From assembly GCF_902686445.1 (NCBI RefSeq), contig NC_062232.1:35544454-35608453 (forward strand): DNA of 64,000 bases, written 5' to 3'. The notes beneath the pieces were generated by a model. That model ran no database searches and was not told the DNA's origin. It saw only the letters and a list, made by a program, of their open reading frames with translations. Source of the DNA: Sciurus carolinensis. Taxonomy: Eukaryota > Chordata > Mammalia > Rodentia > Sciuridae. Numbering within the stretch: position 1 is the first letter of the stretch; the number at the start of each line of letters is the position of its first letter. This document shows positions 47,401-59,783 of this stretch, one piece after another. The translations under genes and the position numbers were made by a program.

Positions 47401-48269
47401 GCTTCAACATGTCGGCTTAGGACCAGACTTCCTCAACAGGACTCCCATAGCACAAGAAATAAAAGCAAGAATCAGCAACTGGGATAGATTCAAACTAAAA
47501 AGTTTTCTCTCAGCAAAGGAAACTATCAGCAATGCGAAGAAAGAGCCTACAGAGTGGGAGAAAATCTTTGCCAATCATACTTCAGATACAGTACTAATTT
47601 CCAGAATCTATAAAGAACTCAGAAAACACCAAGACTACATATAACCCAATTGACAAATGGTGTAAGGAAATGAACAGACACTTCACAGAAGAAGACCTAC
47701 AAACAATCAACAAACATATGGAAAATAGTTCAACATCTCTAGTAATAAGAGGAATGCAAATCAAAACCACCCTAAGATTCCATCTCACCCCAATTAGAAT
47801 GGCGATTATCAAGAATACAAGCAACAATAGGTGTTGGTGAGGATGTGGGGAGAAAGGTACACTCTTACATTGCTGGTGGGGCTGCAAATTAGTGCAGCCA
47901 CTCTGGAAGGCAGTATGGAGATTCCTTAGAAAACTTGGAATGGACCCACCATTTGACACAGCTATCCCACTCCTTGGCCTATACCCGAAGAACTTAAAAT
48001 CAGCATACTACAGAGATACAGGCACATCAATGTTCATTGCTGCTCAATTCACCATAGCCAGATTGTGGAACCAACCTAGATGCCCCTCAATTGATGAATG
48101 GATAAAGAAACTGTGGCATATATATACAATGGAATATTACTCAGCCATAAAGATTGATAAAATTATGGCATTTGCAGGCAAATGGACGAAATTGGAGAAT
48201 ATCATGCTAAGTGAGATAAGCCAATCTCAAAAAACCAAAGGAAGAATGATCTCGCTGATAAGTGGATGA
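44460..48269 (+). pseudogene. L1-E ORF2, multiply broken
   Basis: The endonuclease is open from its usual start to 44867, frameshifts near 44810, and meets a stop in place of Cys near 45083. Further breaks lie near 45416, 45520, 45750 and 45826. A 528-codon piece (46058-47644) retains RT motifs [19 protein letters not shown] and FADD. The C-terminal piece 47892-48269 ends at the normal stop. No complete ORF2p is possible. Confidence 0.92.
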
Positions 48270-48278
48270 TGATACATA

Positions 48279-48335
48279 ATGGGGCGTGGGAGGGGTTAGT
48301 TTTTGGGTTAGAGTGAGGGTTAGGTAGGGGGGCAA
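48279..48335 (+). repeat. G-rich and telomere-like tract in the L1-E 3' UTR
   Basis: A GGGG run is followed by GGGTTAG and GAGGGTTAGG units, the degenerate counterpart of 27879-27922. Confidence 0.75.
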
Positions 48336-48709
48336 GAATGGGGGAAGGAAGGACTGTATAGAGGGAAAAGAGGGATGGGAGGGGTGGGGGGAAGGGGAAA
48401 AATAACGGAATGAATCAACCAACATCACCCTATGTAAATTTATGATTACACAAATGGTATGCCTTTACTCTATGTACAAACAGAGAAACAACATGTATCC
48501 CATTAGTTTACAATAAAAAAACAAAAAACAAAAAAAAAGCTAAAGGAATTTACAAAAAGAAAGCCAGCATTACAGAACATTCTCAGCAAAATATTCCATG
48601 AGGAAGAGATGAAAAACAACAATGCAAATCAGCAACAGGAAGCGCTAGCCTAAAGGAATAGCCAAATAAAGGAGAAACCAAATCATGTCAAAAAACAAAT
48701 ATGAGTCAA

Positions 48710-51700
48710 ATGACTGGGAATACAAATCATATCACAATAATAACCCTGAATGTTAATAGCCTGAACTCATCAATCAAAAGACATAGACTGGCAGATTGGA
48801 TTAAAAAGAAAAATCCAACAATATGCTGCCTGCAAGAGACTCATCACATAGAAAGAGATACCCATAGACTAAAGGTGAAAGGATGGGGAAAAACATACCA
48901 TGCACACGAACACAGCAAAAAAGCTGGAGTATCCATCCTCATTTCAGAAAATGTGGACTTCAAGCCAAAACTAGTCAGAAGGGATAAAGAAGGAAATTAC
49001 ATGCTGCTTAAGGGAAACATAAATCAGCAAGACATAACAATCATAAATATCTATGCCCCGAACATTGGCTCATCCACATACGTCAAACAAATCCTTTTCA
49101 ATTCCGGAAATCAAATAGACCACAACACAATAATACTAGGTGATTTTAACACACCTCTATCACCACTGGATAGATCGTCCAGACAAAAATTGAATAAAGA
49201 AACCATAGATCTTAATAATACAATCAGCAATTTAGACTTAACAGACATTTATAGAATATACCATCCAAACAAGAGCAAATACACTTTCTTCTCAGCAGCA
49301 CATGGATCCTTCTCTAAAATAGACCGTATTTTATGCCACAAAGCTACTGTTAGCAAATACAAGAAGATAGAGATACTACCTTGTATTCTATCAGATCATA
49401 ATGGATTGAAATTAGAAATAAATGACAGAACAAAAAACAGAAACTTCTCCAATACCTGGAGACTAAATAATACACTATTATATGATGAATGAATAACAGA
49501 AGACATCAGGAGGGAAATAAAAAAACTCTTAGAAGTAAACGAGAACAAAGACACATCATATCAAAATCTCTGGGACACTATGAAAGCATTACTTAGAGGA
49601 AGATTTATTTCATGGGACGCATTCAAAAAAAGAAGTAGAAATCAACGAATAAACGACTTAACACTACAGCTCAAAGCGCTAGAAAAAGAAGAGCAGACCA
49701 ATACCAAAAGTAGTAGAAGACAGGAAATAGTTAAAATCAGAGCCGAAATCAACGAAATTGAAACAAAAGAAACAATCGGAAAAATTAACAAAATAAATAG
49801 TTGGTTCTTCGAAAAAATAAACAAAATTGATAAACCCTTAGCTACACTAACAAAGAGAAAGAGGGAGAAAACTCAAATTACTAAAATTCAGAATGAACAA
49901 AGAAATATCACAACAGACACGAATGAAATACAAAACATCATTAGAAACTATTTTGAAAATCTATACTCCAACAAAACAGAAAACCTCGAAGACATCAACA
50001 AATTTCTAGAGACATATGAATTACCTAAACTGAACGAGGAGGACATACACAACTTAAATAAACCAATTTCAAGCAATGAAATAGAAGAGGTCATCAAAAG
50101 CCTACCAACAAAGAAAAGTCCGGGACCAGATGGTTTCTCAGAAAGAAATTAAAGGGATACGAATTGGAAAAGAAGAACTCAAACTATCCCTGTTCACTGA
50201 TGACATGATTATATATTTAGAGGAACCTGGAAATTCCACCAGAAAACTTTTAGAACTCATAAGTGAATTCAGTAAAGTAGCAGGTTACAAGATCAATGCT
50301 CATAAATCCAATGCATTTTTATACATAAGTGATGAATCTTCAGAAAGAGAAATTAGGAAAACTACCCCATTCACAATAGCATTGAAAAAAATAAAATACT
50401 TGGGAATCAATCTCACAAAAGAGGTGAAAGACCTCTACAATGAGAACTACAGAACACTAAAGAAAGAAATTCAAGAAAACCTTAGAAGATGGAAAGATCT
50501 CCCATGTTCCTGGATAGGCAGAATTAATATTGTCAAAATGGCCATACTACCTAAAGTGCTATACAGATTCAATGCAATTCCAATTAAAATCCCAATGATG
50601 TACCTTGCAGAAATAGAGCAAGCAATTATGAAATTCATCTGGAAGAATAAAAAACCCAGAATAGCTAAAGCAATCCTTGGCAGAAAGAGTGAAGCAGGGG
50701 GTATTGCAATACCAGATCTTCAACTGTACTACAAAGCAATAGTAACAAAAATGGCATGGTATTGGTACCAAAATAGAAAGGTAGATCAATGGTACAGAAT
50801 AGAGGACATGGACACAAACCCAAATAAATACAATTTTCTCATACTAGACAAAGGGTCCAAAAATATGCAATGGAGAAAAGAGAGCCTCTTCAACAAATGG
50901 TGCTGGGAAAACTGGAAAACCATATGCAACAGAATGAAATTAAACCCCTATCTCTCACCCTACACAAAACTCAACTCAAAATGGATCAAGAAACTCGGAA
51001 TCAGACCAGAGACCCTGCATCTTATAGAAGAAAAAGTAGGTCCAGAGCTTCAACTTGTTGGCTTAGGATCAGACTTCCTTAACAGAACTCCCATAGCACA
51101 AGAAATAAAAGCAAGAATCAACAACTGGGATAGATTTAAACTAAAAAGCTTTCTCTCAGCAAAGGAAACTATCAGCAATGTGAAGAGAGAGCCTACAGAG
51201 TGGGAGAATATCTTTGCCAACCATACTTCAGGTAGAGCGCTAATTTCCAGAATCTATAAAGAACTCAAAAAACTCTACACCAAGAATACAAATAATCCAA
51301 TCAATAAATGGGCTAAAGAAATGAACAGACACTTCACAGAAGAAGATGTACAAGCAATCAACAGATATATGAAAAAATGTTCAACATCCCTAGTAATAAG
51401 GGAAATGCAAATCAAAACTACCCTAAGATTTCATCTCACCCCAATTAGAATGGGGATTATCAAGAACCCAAGCAACAATAGGTGTTGGCGAGGATGTGGG
51501 GAGAAAGGTACACTCATACATTGCTGGTGGGGTTGCAATTTAGTGTAGACACTCTGGAAAGTAGTATGGAGATTCCTCAGAAAGCTTGGAATGGAAACAC
51601 CATTTGACCCAGCTATCCCACTCCTTGGCCTAGACCCAAAGGACTTAAAATCAGCATACTACAGAGATACAGCCACTTCAATGTTCATTGCTGCTCAATT

Positions 51701-51764
51701 CACTATAGCCAGATTGTGGAACCAACGTAGATGCCCTTCAGTTGATGAATGGATAAAGAAACTG

Positions 51765-51817
<53 letters not shown>

Positions 51818-51958
51818 ATAGAATATTACTCTGCAATGAAGAATGATAAAATTATGGCATTTGCAGGCAAATGGATGAAATTGGAGAATATCATGCTAAG
51901 TGAGATAAGTCAATCTCAAAAAACTAAAGGACGAATGATCTCACTGATAAGCGGATGA
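48710..51958 (+). pseudogene. L1-D ORF2 with internal RT deletion
   Basis: The endonuclease region is open to a TGA replacing Trp at about 49490. The next piece 49580-50152 ends abruptly after the SPGPDGFS motif. About 614 bp present in L1-B (22291-22904) are missing, which removes RT motifs A and B and shifts the frame. The following piece 50130-51548 has FTDD instead of the catalytic FADD. A TA/CA microsatellite interrupts the C-terminus. Confidence 0.92.
51765..51817. repeat. (TA)n(CA)n microsatellite in L1-D ORF2
   Basis: About 19 TA units then 7 CA units, at the same ORF2 position as the TA run in L1-F. Confidence 0.95.
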
Positions 51959-51968
51959 TTACACATAA

Positions 51969-52021
51969 TGGGGGGTAGGAGGGGTTAGCATTAGGTTTAG
52001 GGTTAGGTTTAGCGTTAGGGA
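51969..52021 (+). repeat. G-rich and telomere-like tract in the L1-D 3' UTR
   Basis: A G-rich start is followed by TTAGG/TTTAGGG/GTTAGGG-like units, one of them an exact TTAGGG near the end. Confidence 0.8.
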
Positions 52022-52250
52022 TAAGGAGAGTGGTAAGAATGAAGGAAAGAAGGACTGTATAGAGGGAAAAGAGGGGTGGGAGTGGTGGGGGGGTAGGGAA
52101 AAAATAATGAATCAAACATCATTGCCCTATGTAAACGTATGATTACACAAATGGTATGAGTTTACTCCATGTACAAACAGAGAAACAACATGTATCCCAT
52201 TTGTATACAATAATAATAAAATAAAGAAAGAAAGAAAGAAAGAAGAAAGA

Positions 52251-52646
52251 AATTATGGTATATGCTGGTAAATGGATGGAACTGGAGAATATCATGTTAA
52301 CTGAAATAAACCAATCTGCCCACAAGAAATAAAGGTTGAATATTCTGTCTGATTTGTGCATGCTAATCCAAAACAAGGGAGGTTGGGGAGGGGAATAATA
52401 GAAATCCATTGGATAAGACAAAGGGAGATGAAGGGAAGGGAGGGGGGGTCGGGAATAGGAAAGACAGTAGAATTAATCAGTCATAACTTTTCTAGCCTTG
52501 TACTTGTATACACAACCAGGGTAACTCCATTTCATGTACAACCTCAAGAGTGGGCTCCTAAATAGAATAAGTTATACTCTATGTATGTGTAATCTGCCAA
52601 AATACATTCTACTGTTGTATTACTAAAAAAATAAAAATAAAAAAAT
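52251..52646 (+). mobile_element. L1-X, right part: ORF2 end and 3' UTR
   Basis: Resumes the ORF2 end ('tggatggaactggagaatat') from 39983, followed by an old-style 3' UTR with polypurine tract (52370-52460) and an A-rich tail (52624-52646). Confidence 0.82.
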
Positions 52647-52902
52647 GCACTTGTCTGTTAAAGGATATGCTTAGTGGGAATATTTAACACAATTTTAGAC
52701 AATGTTTGTACAAACATTTTTGACTGCCTGCAAATTGGTAAAGGCTCAATGAGAGATTAGTGCATAGTTTATGAATGTGTTAGCTTCTACTTCTCAAACC
52801 TATACCAGCTATTGACCTCTTGACTTCTTAGTTACTATGACTATAAGTTAACCACCTTGTTATGCTAATCAATGAAATAAATGAATCTTTCTAACCCTAA
52901 AA
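52647..52902 (+). other. Possible 3'-transduced flank of L1-X
   Basis: A non-L1 segment lies between the L1-X A-tail and the repeated L1M target. It ends with AATAAA (about 52878) and about 20 bp later a short A-run, which is the pattern of transcript read-through followed by retrotransposition. Confidence 0.4.
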
Positions 52903-53070
52903 AATATGTTGATGTTGATTTAATTTATATTTCTGTTTTTATAAAAGTGAGGCTGAATATCTTTTCATTTATTTAAATTATTTTATCTGACCTGTTTATA
53001 TCCCTTGTTCATTTCCATTAGGACATTCAGCTTTATCAATTTGAGAAAACATTTATAAGAGTAATATTGA
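52903..53070 (-). mobile_element. Ancient L1M fragment, right part
   Basis: Begins with about 50 bp resembling 39692-39742 and then continues the antisense L1M text ('gtgaggctgaatatcttttc', 'gacctgtttatatcccttgt'). Confidence 0.62.
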
Positions 53071-53274
53071 CATATTACAAGCACTTGTCTGTGATAGAAT
53101 TTGCACTTTTTTCAATATTTGTCCTTTTTAAATGTTTTTGTTTCACTTTCAATTTTTTTACAAATGTTATCTAATTTACCAATCCTTCATTAGCAACTGA
53201 TAATTATAGTAATTTAATGATTGATTTATTTGAAGTTTATCTTTCTGTGTTTGTGTTGTATGTATGTATCTTAA

Positions 53275-53710
<436 letters not shown>

Positions 53711-53759
53711 GCCACTACTTTCCTGTTTATTTGTACTATACTTTTTATTCTATTTGATT

Positions 53760-54196
53760 TGTAACAGTGGTCCATTTTATGCTTTGAATGTAATCCTTGG
53801 TGCTCTGCCACTGCAACTTATTTTTAAAATGGACATGTTTCTTTCTCTTCCTCTTTCCCTGCTCCTCCCTAATCTCAGGGGAAACAGGATTATCTTTCCT
53901 CCCCATTTTAGGTAGATTTATCTGTCCTTGAGTACAGAAGATCTCAGAAATAAGTATCTCCCAAATTAAAAAGTGAATTACAGCTTCAACAGAGAATATG
54001 TGGAATGGTAGCCTTTGAATCGCCTCTTCAAAAGCCCCTTGTTCCTGCTGATGGGCAGAATCACAGCCTCTGAGACAGGAGTGTCCTGTTTCTCCTTTGC
54101 TAACAAAGCAATCAACTCATTTTTTCTCTCCCTTCCTCCCTCCCTACCTCCCTCCTTTCTCTCTCTCTCTCTTTCTGTCTTTCTTTCTTGATAACA
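53760..54196 (+). mobile_element. ERV LTR (TGTAACAG family), copy 1
   Basis: Starts TGTAACAGTGGTCC like 55058 and 61224, keeps 'ctgctgatgggcagaatcac' and 'ctcctttgctaacaaagcaat', then runs into C/T-rich microsatellite and ends near a CA at 54196. Solo or fragmentary. Confidence 0.7.
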
Positions 54197-54611
54197 AAGT
54201 TGATAATCTGCAAAGGGATCCAAAAGTAGCCCCTGCTCTGGCTTTTTTGAGTAGGACTGGCACTTCAAGCAATATGGCTTCCATGCTGAGGATTTAAGGC
54301 AAACTCGAGAGTCAACTGCTTGAGAGTTAGGAGGTGGCTGAGTCTGACTCTGGTCAAACCAGAGTAGTTATTACGGTGAGTAATGGAAGGACATGAAGGA
54401 TTAATCTCCTGTAGTGTGCACACTAAGACCCTTGATTACATCTGGTTCCCCTTTGTGGGAATATCTGGTCCCTCTTCGTGGGGACATCTGTGGCACAACT
54501 GGTGTAGAAGTCATGGATAAATGGGAGTTGGGAACTTGGGGGGATTTCCCCCTCTCTGTTATGTCTGTTTTAAAGGTTCCCATCTGTCAGTCATGGTTTG
54601 GGGGACCCTCT
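54197..54611. other. Unassigned; possible ERV internal scrap
   Basis: Lies between two LTRs of one family, so it could be residual proviral internal sequence. No reading frame or primer-binding site recognised. Confidence 0.25.
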
Positions 54612-54975
54612 TGTAACAGGGGTTCACTTGATGCTTTGACTATATCCCTTGTTGCTTTGAAACTTACATGCTCTTTTCTTTTTCCCAACATTTTCCCTGA
54701 CCTCCCTGATCTTCTTTTCCCTAAACATCTCCTCCCTAATCTTTTTTCCCTGATCTTCTCCTTTCTCCTCTCTCCTTCCTAATCTTATTCTCTCTGAAGC
54801 ACCTCTGTAAAATCCCCCTGTTCCTGCTGATGGGCAGATTCACAGTCTTGGGGACAAGAGTCCCCTATGTTTGTCCTTTGCTAGCAAAGCAATAAACCTT
54901 CTTTTTCCTTTTTCTCAAAACTGTGGCCTTGTTATTGGATTGGTATCAGGGAGAAGGACCAAGCTTTTGGCAACA
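54612..54975 (+). mobile_element. ERV LTR (TGTAACAG family), copy 2
   Basis: 364 bp from TGTAACAGGGGTTC to GGCAACA. Contains AATAAA at about 54892 followed by the R/U5-like block 'ggccttgttattggattgg' and 'ggaccaagcttttgg'. It has an internal C/T-rich low-complexity part. Confidence 0.78.
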
Positions 54976-55057
54976 CTCTATTTATTTGTCTGTGTGTATG
55001 TATCTGTTAATGGCCTTTAAGAAATGAGCAATACTACATTGATCCTATAGGTAGTTT

Positions 55058-55446
55058 TGTAACAGTGGTCCACTTTACATATTGAATATAGCCCTTGCTG
55101 CTTATTTTAAAAGGGATATGTTTTTCTTTTCCACTTATTCCTCTTCCCCCTCCCTAACCTTGGGGCAGAGAATAAGAGTCCCTTGAATTATTCTCCATAG
55201 GAATAGGATGTCACCAGAAGAACTAGGAAGTGACTATCTCCCAAATTAACAAGTGAATTTCAACACACCATAAGGGTACACATGGAAAGAAGCCTTTGAA
55301 TAACTTCTTTAAAGGTCCTCTGCTCCTACTGATGGGCAGAATCACAGGCTTTGGGACAAGGGTACCCTGTGTTTCTCCTTTGCCAGCAAAGCAATAAAAC
55401 TTCTTGGGAAAGATCTTGGTTGAATGGGCCATGTATAGGTATAACA
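55058..55446 (+). mobile_element. ERV LTR (TGTAACAG family), copy 3
   Basis: 389 bp from TGTAACAGTGGTCC. Shares 'gtgactatctcccaaattaa' with copies 1 and 4 and has AATAAA at about 55392. The U5 end has decayed. Confidence 0.76.
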
Positions 55447-55740
55447 TGTATAAACATGTCTAAGAAAAAGATGTTTTACTGTAACAATCTGGCCTTTGAA
55501 TGATTTTCTGAATTATTGTATAATCTTACAGCTGGAGGTGGTCTGTCGGAGGTAAATGAAAGAAATTCCATATGTATAGGCATGTATGCAATTGTGTAAT
55601 AAGGAGTCTAAACAGTCAAAAACTAAAATGAGGATGCAAAATTAACTTCCTCAATTGTGGAAGTGTTGTGGAGTTGGGACCTTCTGAGAAACAGGCAATA
55701 TGAGAACCCCCCCCCCAAAAGCCTAATTAATGTGACCAAG
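55447..55740. other. Unassigned DNA
   Basis: No gene or clear repeat recognised. Confidence 0.3.
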
Positions 55741-56360
55741 TCAGAAAGATTTCAGACATTTCTCTCAGAGTAACAGAAGTGAATTTATTGAAGGGATATG
55801 AAAAGGGGAAGGAGACACTGTCAATGAAGAGAGTGGGTCCTCTCAGAGTGGAGAGAGATAATATGCCTCTCCTGCACTCCAGTTTTATTGGGGGTACTAG
55901 AGAAGTTTCTAGGGATCCCCACCCAGGTCCACCTCTTCACTTTTGACTGACAGTGAGATGACATCAGACTTTCAAGGACCCACTGGCATGGCAACTGTAG
56001 GTCACCTTGGGCCATGCTTACTGGTTCTAATTGCATTCTTAACCATCCATTTTTACAGATTTTACGGTTAGGAGGAACTATTCTTATCTCCCAGGTTTCA
56101 GGATCTGGTCACAAAAGGCTCCCTCTTCAGCGTAACTTGGGTATCACTTATCAACATTATTTTGGGCCTGCATTTCTCCAGCAGTGGACAGGTAGTTTGC
56201 TGAGGAATGTGACATATCCTGTCCACTTAGGCCAGGTAGGGCTGTTGGTAAATTGCTTCTTGGAAAAAAAGGCATGTGGAGGTGAGAACAGTGGGCCCAT
56301 TTTATAAAATTGTAATCTTAGCCTTGTGTTCCCAAAATCTTCATGTTTGTCCCCAACCCG
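55741..56360 (-). mobile_element. Possible antisense LTR
   Basis: Minus-strand AATAAA (rc of 'gaatttattg' at about 55779) sits at one end as in the LTRs at 53275 and 57690. CCAAT-like and G-rich blocks lie further right. The family and borders are uncertain. Confidence 0.3.
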
Positions 56361-57689
56361 AGGAGAACAAGACACCAGAAGAAACAGTTAAAAACATTTA
56401 AATCCTTTCAACCCAGTGCTGATGGTTCCAGAACTACTCATCCTGGCCCCAGGCAGCTTCAAATCATCCTGCTGTGGGTCAGAGGTGTAAGCACAAAAGG
56501 ATGGAATGCAGACATCAATAAACAGACTTGGGCACTGATCACAGCTCATTTTCTTTCTTTCTTTCTTTCTTTTTTTTTTTTTTGGATGGGTAAGTGACCA
56601 TCAGTTACAGAGGGGATTTTGGTGTTATAGGGTAGGGCTAATTTGCCATGAAGGAAGGTCAAGGTTTAGGGCTCAGCATTTAGTATTCGCCACTTTCCTT
56701 TAGAGCCCATTGTTATTAGCAAAGGATTTGCTGGGAGGTTAATCCTTGACTAGTTTCCCTTCCCTCCTCCTGAGCTGCATGCACCTTTCTCCATTTTTCT
56801 TTGGGGACTATCTTGCAGGAATATTATTTTCCATAGCCCTTCAAGAGACACCAGTCCTGGGCTGAAAGAAAAGAAAAAAAATTCAGGAAAGTTGCCTGGG
56901 CTATAACGAATGGGCAAAGAGGACTGGTCTCTGCTCTGCCTTCTAGCCACTTTTACCCATGAGAATAAAACCAGAGTTTAAAAACAGGACTCAATTTTCT
57001 TCTGCTGGTGTGTGAAATCTGTGTGGACTCTAGGCCTCACTGATATCTTTCTGGGTTCCTGTCTCATGGGTTCAAAGAATAAAATCCACAGATGGTGGAA
57101 GAAGAAAAAATTGAAAGGAATAAAATTTGTTTGAATGAGAGGAGGAAAGATGGAACTCTAGTGATGTGAGGGGAACCTAGCAAAGGACTTTTCCACTTGA
57201 GTCTACTAGTCTGAAACTTCCAGCTTTGGGATAAAGTCATTGATGAGAGTCCCTGCTCAACAAATATTAAAAAACATTTGAGTTAATTGTTGGAATCTAT
57301 GCTCTACAGGTGTTGAGAGGGTACCAAGGCTATTGACTTGACTCATGACTTTCTAATTGGCTGTGCACTTTTAGTCTTTGAATCTGAAATTTTCTGTAAC
57401 CTCCATTTGGGTCCACCCCTATTTCTACTCCCTCTAGTGGACTAGAATGATAACACTCACAGGGTAACATTTCTATTTGAAAAAAATCCCTTACTTATGA
57501 CCATTACCCCCATTGTCTGATGATTAACTAACCTATCTTATGGGGGTTGGAAGTGAAAACTGCCAGTCACAAACAACATGGCAATGGATTCCAGTGCTAT
57601 TAAATTATAACCTGGGGACAAAATAGTCTCCCTTTTTAAGATCTGACAGGATGCCTTTAAGAAAAATGCAGCTCAGCTCAGGTCCCAAG
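56361..57689. other. Unassigned, possible ERV internal relic; CTTT/T-run at 56549-56583
   Basis: No reading frame with recognisable gag, pol or env motifs. Lies between antisense LTR-like sequences, so decayed proviral interior is possible. Confidence 0.3.
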
Positions 57690-58075
57690 GCAGTTCAGAC
57701 CCTTAAATCCAGGGGAGCAAGCACTCTGGGTGCCCAGTCCGAGTCGCGGTCCAGCAACAGCACCCAGAAAGTCACTCTAGACATGGGAACTCACACCAGA
57801 GATTTTATTAGGTGGATGACTAGAGTGTCTGCTCAGGGCTGGAAAGAAAGGAACAGAAAGAATGACACAGGAGCTTCTCCTAAATATTGGAATTCCGGGG
57901 GTTAACAAGGGACCAATAACTGAGAAGGAGACTTACAGGCTGACTGATGAACCAATAGCTAGCTAGGATGTTCACAGACTGACAAGCTAGGTTGTAAGAT
58001 GGGAAGCAGAGAAATGACTGCAGTGTAAAGGGCGAGGGAGCAGCTTTATATTATAATGCCCCATTTGGCCAGGGA
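57690..58075 (-). mobile_element. ERV LTR, antisense, partner of 53275-53710
   Basis: Minus-strand start near 'gcattataatataaagctgc', two ATTGGT motifs, then AATAAA (rc of 'ttttattagg' at about 57805) and an R/U5-like tail. Strongly similar to 53540-53710 in order and sequence. Confidence 0.7.
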
Positions 58076-59742
58076 ACACATCTGGGTGCAGCTCTGCCTT
58101 TTCCTACAGAGCTAAAATACAAGGGCCTTCTGGAGTCCCCCATGTATGCCGGCACCTGTATCTTGGTCCTACTGATTTCTGCAGAGAGAGGTCACTAATG
58201 GTCTCTGTATCAATGTGACCTTCATTGGACAGAATGCCATGTTTTAAAAAAACCTCTTTGGGTATAATTGACAACGGGGAATTTGCTTAAAGTTGATGGC
58301 ATTGTGATGATGATAAGAGAGACTGGTGAAACAACAATATTCTGTGCTCCAACCCCTTTAATGCACACTGGGAAGAAAAAAACATTAAGGCACAGTTTTT
58401 TGTATATGCTAAGAGGTCCAATTCCTCTTCTGGGATAAAATTTGTTGTATAAATTAAATTTACAGATAACATTCTCACCCCAAAAGCAACAACTTCATTT
58501 GCATGTGCCTTCCAGGAAAAGGAAACATCCTGCTCTGCTGGAGGTGTACTAAAAGTGAGTAAGGCCATTTGGACCAAAGGGACCCTGAGAAAAGTTATCA
58601 ATATTATCTTAACCAAGATTTCACTTAAGGAGGAAATAACTTGCCCCAGGAAGAAAAAAAATACCACCTTGAGAAAGAAGCATTAATGGGGGTCCATTCT
58701 CTTCTGGACAAACTTTTAAAATGTGAATAGCATCAGCTTTGCCAGATACCCTACAATATGCCTATTCTGCCTATTCAGATGGATAAATACCCCTTTGTGC
58801 AAAACTTGAGAGCTATAAAATTTTTAAAGTGTACAGTCCATTGCTTTTAGGATTTTTTCTTTGTCAGAAAGAAAAAGATGGTTTAAAATTTTGATCAGGC
58901 TTGATTTTCACGAATAACCTAAATATATACAACTAGAGATACGTATATATCTGAAATTAGATATGTTTGTCTGAACCCTGTCTAAATGTTCTGTAAAAGT
59001 TTATAAAAAAGGTAACCAACAAGTGCTCTTTTTTATACATTGTGTCTGGCTTATAACTGTCGGCTTTGACTAAGTCTATTTCTGATTACTAACACTGTTT
59101 CCCAAATGTATAAGAGAATTAAAGTTATCTTTTGGTTCCTGGTAGTACTCCTAAACTACACAGACTTGTAATTATCATTATCATAAACTATGGATTCTAA
59201 ATTTTACTTTAAAAATTAAACCTACTTAATATAAGGACATCTGCTTTATTGTTACACTAACCACTACTGGTTTCTTTATATGTTAGATATATTCATATTC
59301 TTCTAGTATATATAAGTCTTTTAAAACATAAAGCTTAGGTGAGTCTGTTACTGGTATTCTCCAAACTTAAGTTGTCTGTAGTAATCATCTCTTTTATATT
59401 TATAAGAATAACAAATTTAATTGGGAATTTATGTGTCATTTAATGGTCTGTATCTGGATAAATGTATCCTGCTATCTATAAGATATACATATATATAATT
59501 TATATATAATATATATAATTTATAATATAATTTATATATAATATATATATAATTATATAATATATAATATATATAATTTTATATTACTTTTACACTGGGA
59601 TGGATATATAAATATATTTTTGAAAGATGATAAGAAACCTGATCTGTTTAAAGGTTACATGGAAGCATTTGCCACATTTTCCACAAAAAGAAAGTTAAAA
59701 GCTGTCTTAGCTTTTGTTTGATTTATGTTCCAGAAGTAATGT

Positions 59743-59783
<41 letters not shown>

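Larger units (their letters stand above)
42005..48534 (+). mobile_element. L1-E: full-length LINE-1 nested in L1-D
   Basis: The unit contains a capped 5' UTR (42005-43376), an intact ORF1, a broken ORF2, a 3' UTR with telomere-like tract, and an A-rich tail (48513-48534). Perfect target-site repeats AAAAGCTAAAG at 41994-42004 and 48535-48545 fall inside the L1-D ORF1, whose reading resumes in register after it. It is the youngest element in this nest. Confidence 0.95.
48546..52240 (+). mobile_element. L1-D, right part: end of ORF1, ORF2, 3' UTR
   Basis: Continues the ORF1 C-terminus in register (EFTKRKPALQN), then ORF2, the telomere-like 3' UTR tract and an A-rich GAAA tail ending at the target-site repeat 52241-52250. 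Confidence 0.92.

Noticed and set aside
58287..58667. 126-codon open frame as a retroviral or cellular gene
   Set aside because: No recognisable motif, starts with a Phe homopolymer from a T/A run, and has no supporting context.
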